Source: an uncultured Spirochaetaceae bacterium (lineage in GTDB: Bacteria > Spirochaetota > Spirochaetia > Sphaerochaetales > Sphaerochaetaceae). From it: DNA of 38,496 nt. The stretch is from NCBI GenBank assembly GCA_944389015.1, contig CALXKS010000038.1, positions 1 to 38,496 of the forward strand, given 5' to 3'. Positions 32,554 through 38,496 of this stretch are shown in pieces (the first letter of the stretch is position 1; each line of letters begins with the position of its first letter). The notes under the pieces were generated by a model that saw nothing but the letters and a program-made list of their open reading frames with translations, was not told where the DNA came from and ran no database searches. The translations under genes were made by a program, and so were the position numbers.

Positions 32554-34348
32554 TGTCCTTTCCTTCCTTATCCTTCTTTCCAGGGTAAAGGAATCTCTTT
32601 ATCTTCTGCGTAGGAGTTCTGGCAAAAGGCTCCTCCTGCAGCTTGACCTCGGAGATCCTGGAGAAAGACGAAAGCTGGGAATTGACATCAGAACGGATTG
32701 TCTTGATATATTTCAGGGCTTCCTGATGCGCTTCGATCGCAGAGATCTTCATCTTCTCCGCCATCATGTTTACATCTATTTTGATAAGCGCGACAAGACC
32801 TCCGTTATCGGGAACGACAAGGGATTCCTCAACGAATGACTGGTTGTTGATCAGCGACTCGATAAGCTCCGGATAGATATTCTCTCCACCTGGACCAAGG
32901 ATCATCGTCTTTACGCGGCCCCTGATTGAAAGCCTGTTATGCTCATCGATAAAGCCGAGATCGCCGGTACGGAAGTATCCATCCTCTGTAAAGACCTCGC
33001 TATTAAGATCCTCACGATTGTAATATCCCTGCATGACATTCGGTCCCTTGACGGCTATCTCTCCCACTCCTTCGCTGTTTTTATCAAGAAGGATGACATC
33101 ATCATCCGTGACGATCTCCCCGACGAATCCAGGATGCTGCCGGCGATGCGCAGAACCGCAGCCTGCGACCAGTGGACTTGTCTCTGTCAGGCCATAGCCG
33201 ATCGCATACGGGAAGTGGGCCTTATGGAGGAAGAGCTCGACATCCTTATCAAGAGGAGCACCTCCAATACCGAAGAAGACAAGGTTGTGACCGAATGTCT
33301 TCATCAGCTTCTTTCCGATCGTCCTGTAGACAAATGAACCTATGATAGGCTTGCTGAGCATCGATGATATCTTCTTGTTATCACGGAGAACAGGAAGAAC
33401 CGCGGCTTTGTATACCTTCTCTATAAGAAGCGGAACAGTAAGCATGACATGAGGCCTTACCTCCGAGAGCGCCGGAAGGAGGACGGAGACTGCAGGCGGA
33501 CGGCCGAGGAATGTGATCTCGACTCCGACCATAAGCGGAAGTATCTGTCCGATCGTGAACTCATAGACGTGGCTCATGGGAAGGATCGAAAGAGCTCTGT
33601 ATCCAGGTTTGATCCGGACGTATATATCGGTAGCCAGATCTGCTCCACGGAGGATATTCATATGAGTCAGCACAACACCCTTGGAGGCACCAGTGGTTCC
33701 GGATGTGAATATGATTGATGCGACATCATCCTCTGCAGGCTTTCTCTTCTCAAGCTCAGCTGCATTGATCTTCGTATTCCTCATCGGGAATCCGGGGGCC
33801 GTGACAAATGGGTACTCATCGCTTACCACAGGGACATGAACCAGATCCTCCATCCTGAAAAGCATCAGGTCTCCGATCTGCGATGATATCTTCGCGAACT
33901 GCTTCTGATTGACGCAGACACCCTTTGCACCGCTTTCGGCTATGATATGCATAGCCTCGGAGGCTGAGAAGTCAGGGAGGATCGGGACAGCTATCGCACC
34001 GATTGAGGCAATGCCAAGATACATCTCCATCCACCCAGGGCAGCTCTCGCCGAATATCGCGATCCTGTCCCCTTTCTCTATGCCCTTTGATATAAGGTAG
34101 GAGGATATTGCATATGCATGCCACCCGAGCTGGCTGAACGTCGTATCATTCTCCTGACCGGTCCTGAAGACCTTGTAGCAGACCCTGCTGCCGAATCTAT
34201 GGCTTACAGCATCGATGAAATCGGGGAATGTATAGCCTCTGACAGTCTTCATCATCAGACCATCGGGACGCTGGATCTTCCTGCATTCCTTATAGCTGTA
34301 CTTCTTCCTTTCCTTCTTCTGTTCCTTTTTCCTTTTCCTATCTGGCAT
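32540..34348 (-). CDS. AMP-forming acyl-CoA ligase (long-chain fatty acid type)
   Basis: The ANL-superfamily enzyme activates a carboxylic acid with ATP and transfers it to CoA. Motifs run in order: phosphate loop IIFTSGTTGASKGVVLTHMN near residue 200, YGLTETSPLVAG near 375, YFRTGDLGF near 460, IRGRVKTMI and a C-terminal PTQKIKRFL with the catalytic Lys. The best fit is a long-chain acyl-CoA synthetase. The start is uncertain. ATG 34348 overlaps the upstream gene and adds about 30 very basic residues (KRKKEQKKERKK); ATG 34255 (MMKTVRGYTFPDF) gives the conventional N-terminus but has no Shine-Dalgarno site. Confidence 0.9.
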   Translation of the reverse strand: MPDRKRKKEQKKERKKYSYKECRKIQRPDGLMMKTVRGYTFPDFIDAVSHRFGSRVCYKVFRTGQENDTTFSQLGWHAYAISSYLISKGIEKGDRIAIFGESCPGWMEMYLGIASIGAIAVPILPDFSASEAMHIIAESGAKGVCVNQKQFAKISSQIGDLMLFRMEDLVHVPVVSDEYPFVTAPGFPMRNTKINAAELEKRKPAEDDVASIIFTSGTTGASKGVVLTHMNILRGADLATDIYVRIKPGYRALSILPMSHVYEFTIGQILPLMVGVEITFLGRPPAVSVLLPALSEVRPHVMLTVPLLIEKVYKAAVLPVLRDNKKISSMLSKPIIGSFVYRTIGKKLMKTFGHNLVFFGIGGAPLDKDVELFLHKAHFPYAIGYGLTETSPLVAGCGSAHRRQHPGFVGEIVTDDDVILLDKNSEGVGEIAVKGPNVMQGYYNREDLNSEVFTEDGYFRTGDLGFIDEHNRLSIRGRVKTMILGPGGENIYPELIESLINNQSFVEESLVVPDNGGLVALIKIDVNMMAEKMKISAIEAHQEALKYIKTIRSDVNSQLSSFSRISEVKLQEEPFARTPTQKIKRFLYPGKKDKEGKDNDDK

Positions 34349-35117
34349 CCTTGAACCCCTCGAATGTCTCCCCTCTTTCACATACCCTGCAGAATATGCC
34401 TGAAGGAATAGAACGCATCACAAACGGCCTCAGGACGCCCGGGGAGTTGCAGTTCGCGCTGATATGCACGAAATACACGCTATCTCCCTGGCGTGATACG
34501 CTTTTAGCAAACTCCACGGCCTCCGTATTGGAAAGATGGCCATAGACTCCGCTTATCCTTTTTCTGAGATGAGCCGGGTACGGCCCATTCTCCAGCATAT
34601 CTTCATCATAATTCGATTCTATGAACTTTACATCTGAATTCTCAGCGAGAGAGGCCGCTTCATCGGGAATCACACCGGTATCGGTCATAAGGAATATGCT
34701 TACATTGCCTTTCGATACGATACGGTAGCCTGCCGAACCCTCACTGTCATGGCTTGTGCGGAACGGATGGACAGAGAATCCATCAACGACGATATCCTCC
34801 CCGAAGCAATATGGGGCAAGAAGGCTTCTCTCGATTCTCTGCTTATCGATGACAGTTCCATTTCTCTCCAGCGCTATATCCGAGAGGAAGACAGGGATCC
34901 CTGTCTTTCGCTGGAACACACCGACGCCTTTTGAATGATCTGGATGAAGATGCGTCAGGAACATTGCCTTGACATCCTCCAATGGTATTCCATGCATCTC
35001 CAGTCCACGGGAAAGCTTTGCATATGTCACACCGCAATCTATGATGATGGCAGAGCTGTCTTCATGGAAAATATAGCAGTTTCCGCAGCTGCCGGTGCTG
35101 AGAACGGCATAGTGCAT
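34338..35117 (-). CDS. Metallo-beta-lactamase-fold hydrolase, YycJ/WalJ family
   Basis: This family has 5'-3' exonuclease-like activity and is linked in Firmicutes to DNA repair and to the WalRK system. The 259-residue protein has the signature GSCGNCYIF at the N-terminus, DCG near residue 28, the metal motif THLHPDHSKG near 55, TSHDSEG near 122, MTDTGVI near 144, ESNYDEDML near 167 and GHLSN near 192. It overlaps the arsC-like gene by one base (TGATG) and the acyl-CoA ligase gene by 11 bp, so all are translated from one mRNA. Confidence 0.92.
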   Translation of the reverse strand: MHYAVLSTGSCGNCYIFHEDSSAIIIDCGVTYAKLSRGLEMHGIPLEDVKAMFLTHLHPDHSKGVGVFQRKTGIPVFLSDIALERNGTVIDKQRIERSLLAPYCFGEDIVVDGFSVHPFRTSHDSEGSAGYRIVSKGNVSIFLMTDTGVIPDEAASLAENSDVKFIESNYDEDMLENGPYPAHLRKRISGVYGHLSNTEAVEFAKSVSRQGDSVYFVHISANCNSPGVLRPFVMRSIPSGIFCRVCERGETFEGFKDAR

Positions 35118-35452
35118 CAGAGCACCTCCCGGAGAAAGCTCTCAGAGAATCCCGCATGGGCCTTCATCCCGTTTCTGATGACAGGAAGGACAAGAAGCCC
35201 AGGATGCTCCCGCAGTTCCTCCTCCGGATCATATTCGCGCCACTGATATCCCCCATCCCTGAAAAAGCGCGATGACGTATCTATCAGCGTTCCGGGATCA
35301 TCGACAGATGAGAAGATGCTTTTCCAGATCTTCTCAGGAAGCTCGTCCCGATCATCGAGATCTATGAAGCTGTATGGAATCCTTCTTTCCTTCATATACC
35401 TGATGGCCTTTGCGGTATCTCTGCTCTTTTTCGTTCCGATGATCTCGATCAT
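35117..35452 (-). CDS. ArsC/Spx-family protein without the catalytic Cys
   Basis: The 111-residue thioredoxin-like protein matches the ArsC/Spx/YffB group: GTKKSRDTAKAIRYMKERRIPYSFIDL at the start, LIDTSSRFFRDGGY in the middle and LLVLPVIRNGMKAHAGFSE with the conserved cis-Pro loop. In the family the first motif is normally G-x-x-x-C-x-x-T; here Ser11 stands at the Cys position and the protein has no Cys at all, so it cannot be an arsenate reductase by the usual chemistry. It leads the five-gene operon. TTGACA-18 bp-TAAACA ends 6 nt before its ATG. Confidence 0.85.
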   Translation of the reverse strand: MIEIIGTKKSRDTAKAIRYMKERRIPYSFIDLDDRDELPEKIWKSIFSSVDDPGTLIDTSSRFFRDGGYQWREYDPEEELREHPGLLVLPVIRNGMKAHAGFSESFLREVL

Positions 35453-35458
35453 GGTATC

Positions 35459-35488
35459 TGTTTAGTCTTTCGGAGTATCTTCTGTCAA
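35459..35488 (-). promoter_or_regulatory. Candidate leaderless promoter of the arsC-like operon
   Basis: On the minus strand a perfect TTGACA (35483-35488), an 18-bp spacer and TAAACA (35459-35464) end exactly 6 nt before the ATG. The -10 match is weak but the -35 is perfect. Confidence 0.55.
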
Positions 35489-35548
35489 CGGGATAAAATA
35501 ACCATTCAGAGCACACATCTAGCTAATATTCACTATGTGCCACCATCC

Positions 35549-35577
35549 TTGACCGCATGGCCCCATGGTGCAATAAT
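35549..35577 (+). promoter_or_regulatory. Promoter of asnS
   Basis: TTGACC (35549-35554), a 17-bp spacer and AATAAT (35572-35577) give a leader of about 22 nt that contains the AGGAG ribosome-binding site at 35593-35597. The spacer holds the inverted repeat CATGG-CC-CCATG, a possible operator. Confidence 0.6.
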
Positions 35578-35605
35578 GCAGGAAATCCATCTAGGAGTAT
35601 TTTGT

Positions 35606-36988
35606 ATGGAGAAGAGAATAAAGGAAATCCTTTCACTCAGTCCGTCTGATGAGATCATCCGCGTAGAGGGCTGGGTAAGAACGAAGAGGGACAGCAAGAA
35701 TGTCTCATTCGCCGAGATAAACGACGGGTCAGGCCTCAAGGGCATTCAGATCGTAATCGACCATCAGTCCTTCTCGGAGGAGCTTATTGACAGCATCACC
35801 ACAGGAAGCAGCGTGATTGCCGAGGGAATGATCGTAGCCTCTGAGGGAGGAGCGCAGGCAACTGAGCTGAGATGCACGAAGCTTGAGCTTGTCGGTGCAT
35901 GTCCGGCAGACTATCCTCTGCAGAAGAAGAGGCATACCATCGAATTCCTGAGGGAGAAGGCATATCTCAGGCCCCGCACAAATCTCTTCGGAGCTGTGAC
36001 AAGGGTCAGGAACACAATGGCATATGCCGTCCATTCCTTCTTCCAGGAGAACGGCTTTGTATATGTGAACACCCCTCTGATCTCAGCATCCGACTGCGAA
36101 GGCGCTGGTGCTCAGTTCCAGGTCACGACTCTTGATATGGAGAATCTTCCCCGTACTGAGGATGGGAAGGTTGACTACTCGAAGGACTTTTTTGGCAAGC
36201 TTGCCAACCTCACAGTCTCAGGACAGCTCGAGGGAGAGACATATGCTCTTGCCATGAAGAACATCTATACATTCGGACCTACGTTCCGCGCGGAGAACTC
36301 GAACACAGCCCGTCATCTTGCAGAGTTCTGGATGATTGAGCCGGAGATGGCCTTCTGCACTCTCGAGGGCGATATGGATACTGCGGAGAAGTTCCTCAAG
36401 TATATCTTCAAGGCTGTCCTCGATAAGAATGAGGAGGATATGGCATTCTTCTCCAAGTTCGTCCTTGATGGTGTTGTAGAGACACTTGAGCATGTGATCG
36501 AAAGCCCATTTGAGCATATGACATACACAGATGCGGTCAAGATTCTCGAGAAGCACAATGATGCATTCGAATTCCCTGTAAGCTGGGGTACCGAGATACA
36601 GAGCGAGCATGAGAGGTATCTTACTGAGGTCATCGCAAAGCGTCCTGTCATCGTCACAGACTACCCTAAGGAGATCAAGGCGTTCTATATGAAGATGAAC
36701 GATGACGGGAAGACTGTAAGGGCAATGGATGTTCTTGCACCAAGGCTCGGTGAGATCATCGGGGGATCAGAGAGAGAGTACAGGTATGATGTTCTTCTCG
36801 ATAGGATGAAGGAGCTTGGTCTCGATCCTGAAGCATACTGGTGGTACCTCGATCTGCGAAAGTATGGATCGGTTCCCCATGCCGGTTTCGGACTTGGATT
36901 CGAGCGCGCGGTGCAGTATGTGACAGGAGTCGGGAATATCAGGGATGTCATTCCTTATCCAAGATATGTAAGAAGCTGCGAATACTGA
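35606..36988 (+). CDS. asnS: Asparaginyl-tRNA synthetase
   Basis: AsnS charges tRNA-Asn. The 460-residue protein has the N-terminal OB anticodon-binding domain (IIRVEGWVRTKRDSKNVSFAEINDGSG) and a class II catalytic core: FVYVNTPLISASDCEGAGAQFQVT, motif 2 FGPTFRAENSNTARHLAEFWMIEPE and motif 3 GFGLGFERAVQYVTG, ending in the AsnS-type IRDVIPYPRY. ATG 35606 is used because AGGAG lies 8 bp upstream and MEKRIKEIL is the normal start. The last 34 bp overlap the convergent luxR-type gene. With asnA nearby, the organism makes Asn directly and does not depend on Asp-tRNA(Asn) amidation. Confidence 0.97.
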   Translation: MEKRIKEILSLSPSDEIIRVEGWVRTKRDSKNVSFAEINDGSGLKGIQIVIDHQSFSEELIDSITTGSSVIAEGMIVASEGGAQATELRCTKLELVGACPADYPLQKKRHTIEFLREKAYLRPRTNLFGAVTRVRNTMAYAVHSFFQENGFVYVNTPLISASDCEGAGAQFQVTTLDMENLPRTEDGKVDYSKDFFGKLANLTVSGQLEGETYALAMKNIYTFGPTFRAENSNTARHLAEFWMIEPEMAFCTLEGDMDTAEKFLKYIFKAVLDKNEEDMAFFSKFVLDGVVETLEHVIESPFEHMTYTDAVKILEKHNDAFEFPVSWGTEIQSEHERYLTEVIAKRPVIVTDYPKEIKAFYMKMNDDGKTVRAMDVLAPRLGEIIGGSEREYRYDVLLDRMKELGLDPEAYWWYLDLRKYGSVPHAGFGLGFERAVQYVTGVGNIRDVIPYPRYVRSCEY

Positions 36989-37497
36989 TCGATGTAGACA
37001 GAGAAGACCGCGAGCTGTTCTCCTGATACGAATCCGGTCTTCCTGAATATGCCTTCTTTGATTCTGCGTACGGTTCTCTCGCTGACGGACATCGAAAGCG
37101 AGAGTTCTTTATTCGATGGACCATTGCGCATCCTGCGGATAAGATCAAGTTCACGCTCCGAGAATTCTATCGGACTCCTTTTCTTCCCGCAGAGAGCTGC
37201 GATGATACCATCTGCCCCGTCTTCCTTCCTGACGCTCACAGCAGATGGGCAGAATGCTCGCAACACGATATCCGCATAGTTGTCAGTTACCGTTATTATC
37301 CTGGGCATCAGACCTGAGGCAGATGCACGGTCAATCTCATCCATCAGGTCATCGACAGATGGGCTATCGAGGATGACAGCGAATGTCCTCGATGCATAGC
37401 AGCAGAGAGGAAGGACATCAATTGTCCATCTGCCATTGATTCTAAGAGCATCAATATAAGAGTAATCACCTCGTAGCAGGACAGTTTTCTTCCGCAT
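36955..37497 (-). CDS. LuxR-type HTH regulator with degenerate N-terminal domain
   Basis: The C-terminal 60 residues are a LuxR/FixJ helix-turn-helix: FSERELDLIRRMRNGPSNKELSLSMSVSERTVRRIKEGIFRKTGF. The N-terminal 110 residues look like a receiver-like alpha/beta domain (FAVILDSPSVDDLMDEIDRA, PRIITVTDNYADIVLRAF) but I see no clear phospho-acceptor Asp with the usual acidic pair, so it is probably not an ordinary response regulator. The ATG follows closely on a TATATAAT stretch and lacks a Shine-Dalgarno site. The gene is 31 bp downstream of the yaiI-like gene on the same strand. Confidence 0.83.
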   Translation of the reverse strand: MRKKTVLLRGDYSYIDALRINGRWTIDVLPLCCYASRTFAVILDSPSVDDLMDEIDRASASGLMPRIITVTDNYADIVLRAFCPSAVSVRKEDGADGIIAALCGKKRSPIEFSERELDLIRRMRNGPSNKELSLSMSVSERTVRRIKEGIFRKTGFVSGEQLAVFSVYIDQYSQLLTYLG

Positions 37498-37528
37498 ATA
37501 TTATATACGCGCTGAAGGCCTGTTTCTG

Positions 37529-38071
37529 TCAGCTTTCTCCTGAAGAAATTTCATTCACGGCTTTATCGAAGGCAGCGGCAAAGAGCCTGATCGTTCTATC
37601 ATCAAAGCGCTTCTGCGGCCCAGTGAACAGTCCCATTTCGCGGAAAAGGGCATTATTGCTCCGTTCAGAGAGCCTTGAGGCAATATCAGAAGCAGTGAGC
37701 CTTCCTCCCCTGTCATCTATCACAATGAGACCCTTCTCAATAAGACGGGCAGAAAGCGGGATATCGTGTGTAATGGCAAGTGATCCCGGGACTGAAACGG
37801 AGACAAGGTAGTCGTCAGCAGAATCCCTGCCCTTCTCAACGACTTCCATATGTATTCCAGATCCGATCTTACGAATCTCTTCAGGGGGAAGAGAATCTCT
37901 ATACGGTCTTCTTCTCTCAGCTTTGTCTCTCTCAATGGCTTTCATTACATCAGGAAGGGACCTGTCAGCAGCAAATACACAGAATGCATCAGCATTGCCG
38001 ACAACTCTTCTGAGGATAATGCTTCTATGACGCTCTGTCATAGAGTCGCCATCTACATATATTCTGAGCAT
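37529..38071 (-). CDS. UPF0178 (YaiI/YqxD) family protein
   Basis: This family has a PIN-like alpha/beta fold and no established function. The 180-residue protein shows the family landmarks: an N-terminal IYVDGDSM (usually VDADACP), the EVVEKGRDSADDYLVSVSVPGSLAITHDIPLSARLIEKG block (residues about 75-112) and a C-terminal FTGPQKRFDDRTIRLFAAAFDKAV. The usual Cys-Pro after the first acidic motif is Ser-Met here. TAATAT ends exactly 6 nt before the ATG; only a weak AGGA stands between, so leaderless translation is plausible. Confidence 0.87.
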   Translation of the reverse strand: MLRIYVDGDSMTERHRSIILRRVVGNADAFCVFAADRSLPDVMKAIERDKAERRRPYRDSLPPEEIRKIGSGIHMEVVEKGRDSADDYLVSVSVPGSLAITHDIPLSARLIEKGLIVIDDRGGRLTASDIASRLSERSNNALFREMGLFTGPQKRFDDRTIRLFAAAFDKAVNEISSGES

Positions 38072-38160
38072 ATTCCTATATTACCAGAAAGAATGAAACC
38101 ATGAAAACAAAGGCTTGCCTATGATGGTTCCTGCTGGATTTTCCAAAACCAAGCAATCAA

Positions 38161-38418
38161 TCATGCATTGATGCTGCTTCTTATGCTCTCAACCTCACCA
38201 ATGGTAAGCCCAGAGAACTCTGCGATCTTGGAAAGAGGAATCGAGCCATCCCTTACCATGCTCCTGGCAACTTCCTGCCGTCCTTCAAGACGACCTTCTG
38301 ACCGCCCCTTCTGAAGCCCATTGGCCTCGCCTTTCTTCAGGCTCTCCTCGCTTGCGATCTTGATCTTCTTCTGCATTATCTCATCGAACTTCCCGCTCAT
38401 GCTCTCTATCCCCTCCAT
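38161..38418 (-). pseudogene. C-terminal remnant of an Rpn/PD-(D/E)XK transposase-like nuclease
   Basis: The 85-residue frame resembles only the end of Rpn-family recombination-promoting nucleases: a charged repeat region (KKGEANGLQKGRSEGRLEGRQEVARSMVRDG) followed by a small helical HTH-like end (IPLSKIAEFSGLTIGEVESIRSSI). The catalytic nuclease domain is missing. The frame is closed by an in-frame TAG at 38425-38427, and a group II intron end begins at about 38432, so the gene was probably interrupted or truncated here. Whether the rest lies beyond the intron cannot be seen. Confidence 0.65.
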
Positions 38419-38431
38419 CTCATTCTATCGC

Positions 38432-38496
38432 GTAGACCCTCGCAGGATTATTCCTGCGAGTAGCCCCGCACAGAACCGTACGTGCGCAATTAACGC
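38432..38496 (-). mobile_element. 3' end of a group II intron (domains V and VI), cut by the window edge
   Basis: On the minus strand the sequence begins inside domain V and shows its 3' half, GCGCACGTACGGTTC (ending at 38473), the characteristic closing strand of the catalytic hairpin. TGTGCGGGG follows, then domain VI with the stem CTCGCAGG/CCTGCGAG around AATAAT, and the intron would end at GTCTAC (last base 38432). The 5' half of domain V, the maturase gene and the rest of the intron lie outside the window. The 3' exon begins at 38431, just upstream of the Rpn-like remnant. Confidence 0.78.

Noticed and set aside
1..38496. CRISPR array, prophage, toxin-antitoxin or antiphage island
   Set aside because: No regularly spaced repeats, no phage structural or integrase genes, and no paired toxin-antitoxin genes were seen; the DUF4143 ATPase alone does not justify such a call.

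Overview
The window looks like chromosomal DNA of a spirochete (Spirochaetota, most likely the Sphaerochaeta/Treponema side), with mid-range GC. Three things point there. The first is the gene order rpsB-tsf-frr-uppS-cdsA-dxr-rseP without pyrH, which I recall as the treponemal arrangement. The second is the cluster rpsF-ssb-rpsR-(membrane protein)-rplI-dnaB. The third is an exported solute-binding protein whose signal peptide ends in the AAGASES style common in these bacteria. The taxonomic call is an inference; no 16S rRNA is present.

Layout. 1-5783 (+): translation and envelope operon (S2 partial, EF-Ts, RRF, undecaprenyl-PP synthase, CDP-diacylglycerol synthase, DXP reductoisomerase, site-2 protease). 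5788-9937 (-): ribosome/replication operon ending in dnaB, convergent with rseP at a 4-bp gap. 9967-15736 (-): a LacI-controlled ABC sugar-import operon (regulator, binding protein, bicupin enzyme, ATPase, permease) with a clear sigma70-type promoter, two operator-like palindromes and an mRNA hairpin after the binding-protein gene. 15839-17208 (+): TatD-like hydrolase and TcdA. 17212-17422 (-): a 29-codon AURKAIP1/COX24-type ribosomal mini-gene with its own promoter and terminator. 17646-18947 (+): divergent MurD-like ligase. 18963-22780 (-): Cys-less CsoR-like protein, MetG and an AAA/DUF4143 ATPase. 22872-26348 (+): HflK, HflC, a GNAT acetyltransferase and an FAH-family enzyme. 26608-29204 (-): alpha/beta hydrolase, tRNA(CAU), M19 dipeptidase and tRNA-Leu(GAG). 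29283-29810 (+): ThpR. 29785-35488 (-): AsnA, then a five-gene overlapping operon (ArsC-like, WalJ-like, acyl-CoA ligase, DAHP synthase, DJ-1-like). 35549-36988 (+): AsnS. 36955-38083 (-): LuxR-type protein and YaiI-family protein. 38161-38496 (-): C-terminal remnant of an Rpn-type nuclease abutting the 3' end (domains V and VI) of a group II intron cut by the window edge.

The most striking pattern is at the heads of transcription units. Genes of the translation core and the sugar operon have ordinary leaders with Shine-Dalgarno sites. Many other lead genes (tatD-like, metG, thpR, dipeptidase, alpha/beta hydrolase, arsC-like, yaiI-like, probably hflK and luxR-like) have no Shine-Dalgarno site and instead a -10-like hexamer exactly 6 nt before the start codon, which would place the transcription start on the A of AUG. 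A second class of leaderless mRNAs in this organism is therefore a serious possibility. Other points of interest are enzyme- or sensor-family proteins that have lost their signature residues (MurD-like, CsoR-like, ArsC-like), long acidic tails on ribosomal proteins S2 and L9, and a bicupin of unknown function inside the sugar operon.
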